Assembly (NCBI RefSeq): GCF_037646705.1
Contig: NZ_JBBHER010000003.1
Location: 1-64,000 of the forward strand
DNA from: Pikeienuella litoralis
GTDB lineage: Bacteria; Pseudomonadota; Alphaproteobacteria; Rhodobacterales; Rhodobacteraceae
Direction of reading: 5' to 3'
DNA length: 64,000 nt
In this document: positions 26,923 through 36,189 of the stretch, piece after piece
Numbering within the stretch: the first letter of the stretch is position 1
How the letters are laid out: every line of letters begins with the position of its first letter
The notes under the pieces: model-generated
The model's input: the letters and a program-made list of their open reading frames with translations, nothing else
What the model was told of the DNA's origin: nothing
Database searches by the model: none
Position numbers and translations under genes: made by a program

Positions 26923-27833
26923 CAGAGCGCGTCCAGCTTGCCCTTCGCCGCGTCGAGGATGCGCTTCGCCTCGGAGCCTTGCAGCGCGGCGATGTCGTCC
27001 TGATACTTCAGGATTGCGCCCAGCGTGTCTGAAATCACCTGCGGGCTGAGCGCGATCGCGTCGAGCGCGATCAGGCATTTCGCCCAGTCGATCGTCTCGG
27101 CGACGCCCGGCCGCTTGAAAAGATCCTCGGTCCGGAGCTGCTGGACGAAGGCGACGACCTCGCGGCTGAGCGATTCGGTCGCCTCCGGCGCGCGGGCGCG
27201 CAGGATCTCCATCTCGCGGTCGAAATCCGGATAGTCGACCCAATGATAGAGGCAGCGCCGTTTCAGCGCGTCATGCACCTCGCGGGTCCGGTTCGAGGTG
27301 ATGATGACGATCGGCGGCTCGGCCGCCTTGATCGTGCCAAGCTCCGGGATCGTGACCTGAAAATCGGAGAGCGCCTCCAGAAGGAAGGCCTCGAACGGCT
27401 CATCCGTTCGGTCCAGCTCGTCGATCAGCAGGATCGGCGGGCCGCCCACCTGCGGGCGCATCGCGGCGAGGAGCGGCCGCTCGGTCAGGTATTTTTCGGA
27501 GAAGAGATCGGCGGCGAGCGCATCCGGGTCCGCGCCGCCGACCGCCTCCGCGGTGCGGATCGCGATCATCTGCGCCGCGAAATTCCATTCATAGACGGCG
27601 GAGCCCGCGTCGAGGCCCTCATAACACTGGAGCCGGATCAGCCGCCGGCCGAGCGCCGAGGCGAGCGCCTTCGCGATTTCGGTCTTGCCGGTGCCCGGCT
27701 CGCCTTCGAGAAAGAGCGGCTTGCCCAGCGTCAACGCGAGAAAGGCGACCGTCGCCAGCGCCCGCCCGCAGACATAATCGGCCCCTGCGAGAAGCGCTTG
27801 CGTCTCTTCAATGGATTTCGGCGATGCGGTCAT
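26922..27833 (-). CDS. MoxR-family AAA+ ATPase, CoxD-like
   Basis: Hexameric AAA+ chaperone of 303 residues. Walker A is GEPGTGKTE (about 44-52), Walker B is ILLIDELDRTDE, sensor 1 is IVIITSNRTRE and an Arg-finger region follows in LKRRCLYHWVDYPD. It is the first gene of a two-gene unit with the VWA protein, an arrangement typical of MoxR-VWA assembly pairs. It lies 70 bases from the end of mgtE on the same strand. Confidence 0.9.
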   Translation of the reverse strand: MTASPKSIEETQALLAGADYVCGRALATVAFLALTLGKPLFLEGEPGTGKTEIAKALASALGRRLIRLQCYEGLDAGSAVYEWNFAAQMIAIRTAEAVGGADPDALAADLFSEKYLTERPLLAAMRPQVGGPPILLIDELDRTDEPFEAFLLEALSDFQVTIPELGTIKAAEPPIVIITSNRTREVHDALKRRCLYHWVDYPDFDREMEILRARAPEATESLSREVVAFVQQLRTEDLFKRPGVAETIDWAKCLIALDAIALSPQVISDTLGAILKYQDDIAALQGSEAKRILDAAKGKLDAL

Positions 27834-27903
27834 GGCCCCTCACAGGTATTTTCAACGTCGGGCAGTGGATGCCGTCGCGCCGATGAATTCAAGGGCGGCG
27901 GCG

Positions 27904-29292
27904 TCAAAGCAGAAACGCGCCGCCAAGCCCGAGGAAAAGATAGAATCCGGTGATGTCCGTCACGGTGGTGACGAACGTGCCCGACGCGAGCGCGGGGTCG
28001 GCCCCGATGCGCTCCAGCGTGATCGGCACCAGAATGCCGGCGAGCGCGGCGACGAACAGATTGCCGATCATGGCGGCGGCGAGGACGCCGGCCAGCATGG
28101 CGTCTTCGAACCAGACATAGCCGAGCGCCCCGATCAGGGCGGCGAAGATCAATCCGTTCGCGAGGCCGAAAAGCGCCTCGCGCAGCACCACGCGCCACAT
28201 GTTGGAGGCGGTGAGGTCGCGCGTCGCGAGCGCGCGGACCGCGACGGTCAACGTCTGGGTGCCGGCGTTCCCCCCCATCGACGCGACGATCGGCATCAGA
28301 ACGGCGAGCGCGACAAATTTCTGGATCACGTCGTCGAAGATCTGGATCACCAGGCTGGCGAGGATCGCGGTGAGAAGATTCACCCCCAGCCAGGGGACGC
28401 GGGAGCGGGTGATGCCCCAGATCCGGTCGGCGATGTTTTCGTCGCCGACGCCGCCGAGGCGGAGCATGTCCTCCTCGGCCTCGTCATCCATCGCCTCGAC
28501 GGCGTCGTCGATGGTGATGACGCCGACGAGCCGGCCGTCTTCATCGACCACCGGGGCGGAGACGAGGTGGTATTGGCTGAACGTGTAGGCGACGTCCTCC
28601 GATGTCTGCGTCGCGGGAATCGCGCGGAAATCCTCGGACATGATCTCCGAGAGCAGCATCGGGCGCGTCGCGCCCATGATCCGGCCGACGGGAATGGCGC
28701 CGATCGGCTTCACCCCCGGATCGACGACGATGATCTCGTAAAGCGGGTCGGGAAGGTCCTCCGCCGCGCGCATCGCGTCGATCATCTGGCCGACGGTCCA
28801 GAACGGCGGCGCCTTCACCATCTCCCGCTGCATCATCCGGCCGGCGGAATATTCCGGATAGGAGAGCGACTGCTCGACGATCACGCGGTCTTCGGCGTCG
28901 AGCGCGTCGAGGACGCGGGCCTTGTGCTCGGCCTTCAGATCTTCGACGAGATAGACGACGTCGTCGGAGTTCAGCGCCTTCACCGCGCCGGCGAGCACGG
29001 CCGGATCGAGATAGGAGAGGACCTCGTCGCGGACCCCTTCCTCCAGTTCGGTGAGCGTTTCCGCGTCGAGCGTGTCGCCAATGGCGTGGATCAGCGCCGC
29101 GCGGTCGTCGCTGTCGATCTGCTCCAGAAGGTCGGCGAAGTCAGCGGCGTGGAGGCGGGCGGTGAGCGCGCGGGCGCTTTCGTGGTCGCCGGCGTCGAGC
29201 GCGCCGATGATCCGCTCGATCAGCGCGGGATCGAGCGCGTAAGCCTCGTCCGCGCGCCCGTCTGGTTCAATCTGGTCGCCGGGTTCGAGCAT
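27904..29292 (-). CDS. mgtE: magnesium transporter MgtE
   Basis: Homodimeric Mg2+ channel of the inner membrane, 462 residues. The N-domain of acidic helical repeats (about 20-135) is followed by a CBS pair (about 140-262) that senses cytosolic Mg2+. The plug helix and five membrane helices (from about 298) contain the pore signature MPIVASMGGNAGTQTLTV. Length and order fit the family exactly. Probably its own transcription unit. Confidence 0.95.
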   Translation of the reverse strand: MLEPGDQIEPDGRADEAYALDPALIERIIGALDAGDHESARALTARLHAADFADLLEQIDSDDRAALIHAIGDTLDAETLTELEEGVRDEVLSYLDPAVLAGAVKALNSDDVVYLVEDLKAEHKARVLDALDAEDRVIVEQSLSYPEYSAGRMMQREMVKAPPFWTVGQMIDAMRAAEDLPDPLYEIIVVDPGVKPIGAIPVGRIMGATRPMLLSEIMSEDFRAIPATQTSEDVAYTFSQYHLVSAPVVDEDGRLVGVITIDDAVEAMDDEAEEDMLRLGGVGDENIADRIWGITRSRVPWLGVNLLTAILASLVIQIFDDVIQKFVALAVLMPIVASMGGNAGTQTLTVAVRALATRDLTASNMWRVVLREALFGLANGLIFAALIGALGYVWFEDAMLAGVLAAAMIGNLFVAALAGILVPITLERIGADPALASGTFVTTVTDITGFYLFLGLGGAFLL

Positions 29293-29388
29293 CGCGCCTC
29301 ATGGTCTGGAGCGCGTCAAATAGCGGTCGCGGCGGCTCGGCGCCACCTCATGACCGACCATCAGGTGAAAAAACCGCCGGATCCGGCG

Positions 29389-31344
29389 TCAACCGGCCGC
29401 GATCACCTGATTCCGCCCGGATCCTTTCGCGCTGTAAAGCGCCTCATCGGCCGCGAGCATCAGATCCTGAAGCGACTCGCCGTCGTCCGGAATCGTCGAG
29501 AGGCCGATCGAGGCGGTGATGCTGAGCGTCTTGCTGCGATGACGCGGCCGCATCGCCTCGATCGCGATGCGGAGTTGCTCGGCCCGCTCCAGCGCGCGCT
29601 CTCGGCCGCACCCGGGCATCAGCACCAGGAATTCCTCTCCGCCATGGCGGCAGGGCACGTCCGCCTCGCGGAACATTTTCTGCAGGACCTCCGCAACCGC
29701 CCGAAGCACCGTGTCGCCGGCGTCGTGCCCGTGGGTGTCGTTGAATTTCTTGAAGTGATCGACGTCGAGCGAGATCAGGGCCGCGGGCCGGTTCTGCGTG
29801 GCGCAGCGTCTGGTCTCCCGGTGGGCGTAGTCGAGGAAGTAACGGCGGTTGTAGAGCCCGGTCAGCGGGTCGCGCGTGGATTGCTCGCGTAGAAGATCGC
29901 GCATCTTCACATTGGCGATGGCGAGGCTGATATGCTCGCCGCAGAAATTCACCAGTTTCTGGGTGTCGGTTCCCGCGGACGCCTCCAGCTCCACGCTGAG
30001 AAGGCCGACAGTGTCGCCATGGGCGATGATCGGCAGGCAGTATTGGCGTTCGAGCGGGGAGCCGTCGCGGCCCGCCGCGACGTGGTCGCAGACGATGTCG
30101 ATCGTGTTGCCGCCATGGAAGTAGGGCCGCCCGCGCCGGAGCGCCCAACATGCGGAGGGCTCGAATTCCTCGACCAGAAGGTGCTCCCCCCAGGCGCAGG
30201 CGCGCTGAAGCGCGTCGCGCGCGGCGCCGTAGGTGTAGACCGCCCCGCTGGAGCCGGGCAGCAACTTGCCGAGAAAGGAGCTGACGACGGTGAGCAATTC
30301 ATCGAGCGTGTCGCTCGATTGCAGCCACTCGTTGAACTCCGCGAGCATCCGCGCCTCGGTGCGCTTCGCCTCCTCGAACTTGCGGGCGTCGGCCGCCGCC
30401 GCTTCCGCGAGCTTTCGCTCGGAGATATCGCGCCCGACGATGATGAAATTGGTGTGGGCCCCCTTTTCGTCGAAAACCGGGATGATTTCCTGCTCCATCC
30501 AGTACGAGGTTCCGGAGCGCCGATAGCAGAGAAGGTCGAGCGTGGTGGACTGACGATTCCGGATCGCCTCGTCGATCTGCGCCAGTTTTCCGGGGTCGGT
30601 TCCGGGGCCGCTCAACACGTCTCGGCTGGAGCGGCCGAGGAGATCCATTTCGAGATCGAGGCTGTTATGGCGCCGATACGCCTCGTTCGCCCAGACGATG
30701 CGGTTCGTCGGGTCGGTGATGACGATCAGATCCTTGGCGTGGGCCGCGACGAGGCTGAGCCGCTTGAGCTCCTGTTGCCGGGATTCGATCAGCGCCTTCT
30801 CGCTGTTCAGCCGCGCGAGTTCCGCGCCGAGCCGCCGCTCGATCTTTTCGGCGCGGGCCTTGTCGGCCGCCAGAGACTCCGCGCTTCGCCGCATTTCGGT
30901 GACGTCGGTCAACGTGACGACATAGCCGGTGTCGGCGCGAGGGCGAAATTGCGTGAGCACGATCCTGCCGGACGGGGTTTGGTAGTCGGTCGTGATCGGC
31001 TGGGAGAGGGCCATCGCGTCCACGAGCTCCTGCACCTGCTCCGGCGTCACGCCGCCCCGTTCGACGCAGGCTTGCAGAAAGTCGTCTCTCCTGACGCCGG
31101 GATTCAGGTCGTCCGGCTCGATCTCGAGCATCGTGCTGGCGCGCTCGCTGGCCAGTTCGCATTGGCCTTTCGCATTCCAGAACATGACGCCCTGCTCGAG
31201 GCTGTCGACGGCGATCTGGATCATCGCGCGCGCCGCGTCGTCGCGGAGCAGGGCGCCGATGTCGCGCTCGCCGAGCGGGATGACGTCGGCGCTGGTCCGC
31301 GCCTTGACCACCGTCTTCGCGTTGGTTTGATCGAAATGCTTCAT
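29389..31344 (-). CDS. diguanylate cyclase with PAS, GAF and GGDEF domains
   Basis: Cytosolic enzyme making c-di-GMP from two GTP, 651 residues. An N-terminal PAS_7-like domain (about 40-150) leads into a coiled segment. A second PAS with a PAC motif (about 200-330) and a GAF domain (about 350-480) follow. The C-terminal GGDEF domain has the active form GGEEF at 568-572. An RxxD product-inhibition site (READ, 559-562) lies exactly five residues before it. No membrane helix and no EAL domain. The signal for the PAS/GAF part is not readable from sequence. Confidence 0.93.
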   Translation of the reverse strand: MKHFDQTNAKTVVKARTSADVIPLGERDIGALLRDDAARAMIQIAVDSLEQGVMFWNAKGQCELASERASTMLEIEPDDLNPGVRRDDFLQACVERGGVTPEQVQELVDAMALSQPITTDYQTPSGRIVLTQFRPRADTGYVVTLTDVTEMRRSAESLAADKARAEKIERRLGAELARLNSEKALIESRQQELKRLSLVAAHAKDLIVITDPTNRIVWANEAYRRHNSLDLEMDLLGRSSRDVLSGPGTDPGKLAQIDEAIRNRQSTTLDLLCYRRSGTSYWMEQEIIPVFDEKGAHTNFIIVGRDISERKLAEAAAADARKFEEAKRTEARMLAEFNEWLQSSDTLDELLTVVSSFLGKLLPGSSGAVYTYGAARDALQRACAWGEHLLVEEFEPSACWALRRGRPYFHGGNTIDIVCDHVAAGRDGSPLERQYCLPIIAHGDTVGLLSVELEASAGTDTQKLVNFCGEHISLAIANVKMRDLLREQSTRDPLTGLYNRRYFLDYAHRETRRCATQNRPAALISLDVDHFKKFNDTHGHDAGDTVLRAVAEVLQKMFREADVPCRHGGEEFLVLMPGCGRERALERAEQLRIAIEAMRPRHRSKTLSITASIGLSTIPDDGESLQDLMLAADEALYSAKGSGRNQVIAAG

Positions 31345-31418
31345 TGTCGCCCACCCGCGTAATTTCGCGTGGGCTCCATTCTGTCGCCAAAAGATTAACG
31401 AATCGCGGTGGCGGCGCG

Positions 31419-32417
31419 CTAGCGCATCGGCCAGAGCCCCTTGAGCCCGGTGGCGAGCAGCGCGGAGACGCCGGGCCGGGGCCGGGCGTGATGCGGCAGC
31501 GGCCGGCAGACCTCGATCGCCGCGACGCCGATCCGCGCGGTCAGCGCGCCGTTCGCCACGCCTTCGCCGAAGCGCCGGGAGAGCTTCGCCAGCGCGCCGC
31601 CGCCGACGGCCGGGCCGAGCAGGTCTTCGCCGACCGCGATCGCGCCCGCGGCGATCAGGTGCGCCGCCACCGCCCGCATCAGCCGCAGGGATCCGAGCCA
31701 GCCCGCGCGCCCACCATAGATGACCGCGATGGCGCGGATCATGCGCAGATTGATCGCGAGCGCGGCGATGACGTCGAGCAGCGGAAGCGGAATGATCGCC
31801 GTCGCCGCGGCGACGTCGCGGGCGCCGCGGCGCACCGCCGCCTCCGCCGCCTGGTCCAGCGGCGTCATCAGCGCCCGCTCCGCGAGGTCGATCAGCGCGT
31901 CGCCGTCGAGCGTCTCGGCCCGTTTCGCCGCCACCGTCTCCCGCTCGGCCGCGAGCTCCGCGCGGCTCCGATAGAGCTGATCGAGCGCGGAGAGCGTCGT
32001 CAGCGCCGCGGCGCGATCTCGCGTCGCGTGCGCGCGTACCGCCGCGTCGCGAATCCGGTCGATGCGCTTCAGCCGGGCGAGGCCCGCAAGTTCGCGGGCC
32101 GCCATCAGAAGAAGCGCGGCGCCGGCGAGGAGCGCCAGCGCCAGCGCCGCGCGCCCGAGCCAGAGATTGCGCGCGATCATCTCCTCCACCACCTGGTAGG
32201 CCCAGAGCCCGAGCGCCATGGTGAAAAGCCCGCCGAATCCCGCCCAGAATAGCCGCGCGAGCAACCCGAACCGGGGCGCCGCGACGCGGGCGACGGGCGG
32301 CGCATCGCTCTCCGCCCCGTCGATCTCGGGAGCTTCGGCGGGGCCGGCCGGCGCGGGAGGGAGCGATTCCAGCCCGTCTTCGATCAGGCGCGGGCCGCGG
32401 CGGGGCGTGTCGCTCAT
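31419..32417 (-). CDS. YcjF family membrane protein (TIGR01620/DUF697)
   Basis: Inner-membrane protein of 332 residues with a Pro/Ala-rich N-terminus, two helices near 55-115 (LFWAGFGGLFTMALGLWAY, then LWLGRAALALALLAGAALLL) and a C-terminal DUF697 domain. It overlaps the YcjX gene by 4 bases (ATGA), the standard pairing. The pair is linked to envelope stress in enterobacteria, but its biochemical role is not established. Confidence 0.88.
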   Translation of the reverse strand: MSDTPRRGPRLIEDGLESLPPAPAGPAEAPEIDGAESDAPPVARVAAPRFGLLARLFWAGFGGLFTMALGLWAYQVVEEMIARNLWLGRAALALALLAGAALLLMAARELAGLARLKRIDRIRDAAVRAHATRDRAAALTTLSALDQLYRSRAELAAERETVAAKRAETLDGDALIDLAERALMTPLDQAAEAAVRRGARDVAAATAIIPLPLLDVIAALAINLRMIRAIAVIYGGRAGWLGSLRLMRAVAAHLIAAGAIAVGEDLLGPAVGGGALAKLSRRFGEGVANGALTARIGVAAIEVCRPLPHHARPRPGVSALLATGLKGLWPMR

Positions 32418-33832
32418 GAGAGGCGGTCTCCGATCAGGAATTCGAGCGCCCGGTCCAGCCGGATATGCGGCAGCCCCTCGCCCTTGGTGAGCGGCGGGGG
32501 CGCGAAATTCATCACATTGAAGGCGCCGTCGAGCCAGCCTCCGGCGCCTCCCTCGGGCGCGCCCGCCGCCCGGACCGCGGCGAGGATCGGCGCGGGGTCC
32601 GCCGGGAGCTCGCCGGGGTCGAGCGCCACCTCCTTGCCGGTCGCCTCGATCCGCCCGCGCACGGCGCGGAGCCCCGGCGCCTCCTGCTCCACCGTCGCGC
32701 GGAGCGCGGCGATGGCGAGCGCGTGGGTCTTCGCCCCCCGGAACGCCGCGCGCGAGACGCTCTCGGAGAGAAGCGCGGTCAGGATCGCCGTCAGCCGGTC
32801 ATGCTCGGTGTGATGGAGATGGTCGGCCTTCGTCGCGGCGAAGAGGATGCGGTCGATCCGCCGCCCGAGGATCGAGGCGAGCCAGGAATTCCGCCCCGGG
32901 CGGAAGGCCTGAAGCACTTCGGTCATCGCGCCGCTGAGATCGGCGAGCGCGGCCGGCCCGTCATTCAGCGCGGTCATCAGGTCGACCAGAACCACCTGTC
33001 GGTCGAGCCGGGCGAAATGATCGCGAAAGAAAGGCTTCACCACGCTTCGCTTGTAGGCTTCGAACCGCTTGGCGAACTCCGCCTGGAGCGGGTCCCGGCC
33101 TTTCGAAGGCGGCAGGGGGCAGAAGGTGAGCGCGGGCGAGCCTTCGAGGTCGCCCGGCATCAGGAACCGGCCCGGAGCGAGACCGGAGAGCCCGGCGCGC
33201 CGGCAGGCGCCGAGATAGGCGGTGAACGCGGCGGCGAGCGGCTTGGCCGCGCTCTCGTCGAACGGGGCCGCCGTCTCGCGCGCGTCGAGCGCGGCGCGCC
33301 ATTCGGCGGCGTGCGCGCGCCGGGCGGGCTGGCGCGCCGCGGCCAGCGCGCGCGCCGACCAGCCCGCGTAATCCTGCTCCAGAAGGGCGAGGTCCAGCAG
33401 CCATTCCCCGGGATAATCGACGATATCGAGATGCAGCGCGCCGGCGCCGGTCAGCCCGGCGAGGAGCCCGGTCGGCCGATAGCGGAGCGAAACGCGGATC
33501 TGGCTGATGCGCCGCGTGCTCTCGGGCCAGCGCGGCGGATCGGCGGAGAGCGCCGCGAGATGCGCCTCGTAATCGAAACGGGGGGTTTCACGGTCGGGGT
33601 GCGGCTGGACGGCGGCGGCGAGCAGCCGGCCCTCCGCCTCCGCGCGAAGCTGCGTCATCCGGCCCCGCGCCAGAAGGTTGGCGATAAGCGAGGTGATGAA
33701 GACGGTCTTTCCGGCGCGCGAAAGCCCGGTCACGCCGAGCCGGAGCCGCGGCTCGAACAGCATTTCGGCCGCGCCGTCTCGCGCTTCCTCCGCAAAGCGG
33801 ATGATGTCGTCCGCGATATCGGCTACGCCCAC
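32414..33832 (-). CDS. YcjX family GTP/ATP-binding protein (DUF463)
   Basis: P-loop NTPase of 472 residues. Walker A is GLSRAGKTVF (about 33-42), the switch region IVDYPGEWLLDL resembles a DxxG motif, and ATKADH resembles the guanine-specificity NKxD motif. Residue content and length match YcjX. It is the first gene of a ycjX-ycjF unit, divergent from truA across 100 bases. Confidence 0.9.
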   Translation of the reverse strand: MGVADIADDIIRFAEEARDGAAEMLFEPRLRLGVTGLSRAGKTVFITSLIANLLARGRMTQLRAEAEGRLLAAAVQPHPDRETPRFDYEAHLAALSADPPRWPESTRRISQIRVSLRYRPTGLLAGLTGAGALHLDIVDYPGEWLLDLALLEQDYAGWSARALAAARQPARRAHAAEWRAALDARETAAPFDESAAKPLAAAFTAYLGACRRAGLSGLAPGRFLMPGDLEGSPALTFCPLPPSKGRDPLQAEFAKRFEAYKRSVVKPFFRDHFARLDRQVVLVDLMTALNDGPAALADLSGAMTEVLQAFRPGRNSWLASILGRRIDRILFAATKADHLHHTEHDRLTAILTALLSESVSRAAFRGAKTHALAIAALRATVEQEAPGLRAVRGRIEATGKEVALDPGELPADPAPILAAVRAAGAPEGGAGGWLDGAFNVMNFAPPPLTKGEGLPHIRLDRALEFLIGDRLS

Positions 33833-33932
33833 GATCCGCTCTCCCCTCCGAGGTTTCTATATGGCGGCCCGAGGCGGCGAGGGAAAGCCCCGGGCTCTTC
33901 CCCCCGGCCCGCATCCGCGCTACGTCGCGCCG

Positions 33933-34709
33933 ATGCCTCGCTATCGTCTCACGCTCGAATATGACGGCGCGCCGTTTTGCGGCTGGCAGCGCCAGCTGGA
34001 CCAGCCCTCGGTGCAGGAGACGCTGGAGCGCGCGGCGGCGGCGCTGAACGGGGGGGCGCCTGTTCTCGCGCAGGGCGCCGGCCGCACCGATTCCGGCGTC
34101 CACGCGCGAGGCCAGGTCGCGCATCTCGATCTCGACCGGGATTGGGAGCCGTTCCGCCTGCGCGAGGCGCTGAACCATCATCTGCGCCCGGCCCCGGTCG
34201 CGGTGCTGGAGGCGGCGCGGGCGGCGGCCACGTTTCACGCCCGGTTCGACGCGCGGGAGCGCGACTATCTCTATCGCATCGTGAACCGGCGCGCGCCGCT
34301 GACATTGGCGCGGGGCAAGGCCTGGGGCGTGCGCGCGGCGCTCGACGTCGGGGCGATGGCGGCGGGGGCGGCGCATCTGATCGGCCGGCATGACTTCACC
34401 ACCTTTCGCGCCGCGCTCTGCCAGGCGAAATCTCCGGTGAAGACAGTCGATGAGATCCGGGTGGAGCGGGCGGGCGAGGAGATTCTGATCCATGTCCGCG
34501 CGCGGAGCTTTCTTCACAATCAGGTGCGGAGCTTCGTCGGAACGCTGGAGCGGGTGGGCGCCGGCGCCTGGTCGCCCGGCGATGTGAAGGCGGCGCTCGA
34601 CGCGCGGGATCGCGCGGCCTGCGGCCCGGTCGCCCCGCCAGATGGCCTTTACCTGATGGCGGTGCGCTACCCGGAGGAGAAGCTGGCCCCGCCCGCCCCG
34701 CACGGCTGA
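33933..34709 (+). CDS. truA: tRNA pseudouridine(38-40) synthase TruA
   Basis: Converts uridines 38-40 of the tRNA anticodon arm to pseudouridine; 258 residues. It begins MPRYRLTLEYDGAPFCGWQ; the catalytic Asp is in GRTDSGVHARGQVAHLD. RSFLHNQVRSFVGTL and the closing GLYLMAVRYP are conserved. The frame is open upstream of 33933, but homologues start at this Met. Confidence 0.95.
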   Translation: MPRYRLTLEYDGAPFCGWQRQLDQPSVQETLERAAAALNGGAPVLAQGAGRTDSGVHARGQVAHLDLDRDWEPFRLREALNHHLRPAPVAVLEAARAAATFHARFDARERDYLYRIVNRRAPLTLARGKAWGVRAALDVGAMAAGAAHLIGRHDFTTFRAALCQAKSPVKTVDEIRVERAGEEILIHVRARSFLHNQVRSFVGTLERVGAGAWSPGDVKAALDARDRAACGPVAPPDGLYLMAVRYPEEKLAPPAPHG

Positions 34710-34787
34710 TGGAACAACCCGTTCAGGAGGGTTGCCTGACCCGCGCCGGCGCCCATGTCGGGGGGGCAGGATGTCAGGAGAGACGCC

Positions 34788-35141
34788 ATGCAGGCCAAAC
34801 CGACGATCGTGAAGCGCGGCGAATGGGCCCGGGACCCCGAACATTGGCGCGGGCGGCTGGAGGGCGAGCGCATCGGCGCCGGGGTGACGGTGCTGTTCTT
34901 CTCGTCGGAGACGCCGGGCGCCGGCCCGAAGCTGCACGTCCACCCCTATGAGGAGCTTTTCATCATCCGGCGGGGCCGCGCGCGGTTCACCGTCGGCGAC
35001 GAAGAGCTGGAGGCGGAGGCGGGCGACATCGTGTTCGGCCCGGCGAACACGCCTCACAAATTCGTCAATCTCGGCCCCGGCCGGCTGGAGACGACGGATA
35101 TCCACCTCTCGGAGCGATGGATCCAGACGGATCTGGAGTAG
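34788..35141 (+). CDS. small cupin-domain protein
   Basis: Single-domain cupin of 117 residues. Motif 1 is LHVHPYEELFIIRRGRARF, supplying two His and a Glu metal ligand, and motif 2 is GDIVFGPANTPHKFVN with the third His. Small cupins of this type may be isomerases, dioxygenases or regulators, and the substrate is not evident. The ATG at 34788 follows CAGGAGAG; another in-frame ATG at 34755 lacks a site. It ends 4 bases before the convergent kinase gene. Confidence 0.8.
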   Translation: MQAKPTIVKRGEWARDPEHWRGRLEGERIGAGVTVLFFSSETPGAGPKLHVHPYEELFIIRRGRARFTVGDEELEAEAGDIVFGPANTPHKFVNLGPGRLETTDIHLSERWIQTDLE

Positions 35142-35144
35142 CCG

Positions 35145-36188
35145 TCAGCCCTCCGTCTCGACGCACTCGATGCCGAGGCGGGCCATGCCGGGGATCTTGT
35201 CGCCCATCCGCGCGGCGGCTTCCGGGTTGGATGCGTTGCCGTCCAGGCCGCGTTTTTTCACGCCCTGAAGAATGGCGCAGATCCGGAAGAAGCTGAACGC
35301 GGTGGCGAAGGTCAGCTCGGGGATCTCGGTGAGCCCGACCCGGCGCATGTACATCTCGACATATTCATCCTCCGACGGGATGCCGAGCGCCTTGCGGTCC
35401 ACGCCCGCGAGCCCGCGGCCGATCTCCCCCGGCGGCAGGCGGCCCTGCATCCGTTGATAGGCGAGGTCGGCGATCGGATGGCCGAGGGTGGAGAGCTCCC
35501 AGTCCAGAACCGCGACGACGCGCGGCTCGGTCGGGTGATAGATCAGATTGTCGATCCGATAATCGCCATGCACGATCGAGGTGCGGGCGTCATCCTGCGG
35601 AACGCGCGCCTCCAGCCATTCGATCAGCGCCTCGAGATCCGGGATCGTCTCGGTTTCAGAGGCGCGGTACTGCTTCGTCCAGCGGCTGAGCTGCCGGGCG
35701 AAATAGCTGCCGGGCCGGCCGAAATCGCCGAGACCCACGGCTTCGTAATCCACCGTGTGCAGCGCCGCGAGCACACGGTTCATGTCCTCGTACATCGCGC
35801 GGCGATGCTCGGTGGAGACGCCGGGAACCGCGGGGTCGAAGATGATGCGCCCCGGAACGCGGTCCATCACGTAGAAGACCGAGCCGGTGACGCTCTCATC
35901 CTCACAGAGAAGATGCGCCTTCGGCACCGGCACGTTCGTCCCTTCGAGCGCGGTGATCACCCGATATTCCCGATCCACGGCGTGGGCGGATTTGAGAAGC
36001 TGCCCCGGCGGTTTCCGCCGGAGCACATAATCGCCGGAGCCGGCCGTCAGGATGAAGGTCGGGTTCGACTGGCCGGTCGCGGTCTTTTCCGCGGAGAGCG
36101 GCCCCCGGAACCCCGGGAGCCGCGCGGCGAGGTAGCGCTCGACCGCGTCCAGATCGATCTGCGCGGCGGCGTTGGCCGGCCCGCTCAT
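35145..36188 (-). CDS. phosphotransferase (APH family), ACAD10/11 kinase-domain type
   Basis: Kinase of the aminoglycoside-phosphotransferase fold, 347 residues. Catalytic HGDYRIDN and metal-binding VLDWELSTLGHPIADLA are clear; ATP-binding YVLRRKPPG lies near residue 55. It is directly downstream (1 base gap) of an acyl-CoA dehydrogenase with the ACAD10/11 signature. In mammalian ACAD10/11 and bacterial Lva systems such kinases phosphorylate 4-hydroxyacyl-CoA. Antibiotic resistance is unlikely in this context. Substrate is inferred, not shown. Confidence 0.85.
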   Translation of the reverse strand: MSGPANAAAQIDLDAVERYLAARLPGFRGPLSAEKTATGQSNPTFILTAGSGDYVLRRKPPGQLLKSAHAVDREYRVITALEGTNVPVPKAHLLCEDESVTGSVFYVMDRVPGRIIFDPAVPGVSTEHRRAMYEDMNRVLAALHTVDYEAVGLGDFGRPGSYFARQLSRWTKQYRASETETIPDLEALIEWLEARVPQDDARTSIVHGDYRIDNLIYHPTEPRVVAVLDWELSTLGHPIADLAYQRMQGRLPPGEIGRGLAGVDRKALGIPSEDEYVEMYMRRVGLTEIPELTFATAFSFFRICAILQGVKKRGLDGNASNPEAAARMGDKIPGMARLGIECVETEG

Positions 36189-36189
36189 C

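Noticed and set aside
27291..27310. GGTTCGA-like tRNA T-arm motif
   Set aside because: It lies in the coding sequence of the MoxR gene and no cloverleaf can be drawn around it; no tRNA gene was found elsewhere.
34755..35141. Upstream ATG at 34755 for the cupin gene
   Set aside because: It lacks a ribosome site, whereas the ATG at 34788 has CAGGAGAG at proper distance.
35145..36188. Aminoglycoside resistance phosphotransferase
   Set aside because: Although the fold is APH, the gene is coupled to an ACAD10/11-like dehydrogenase, which points to acyl-CoA metabolism.
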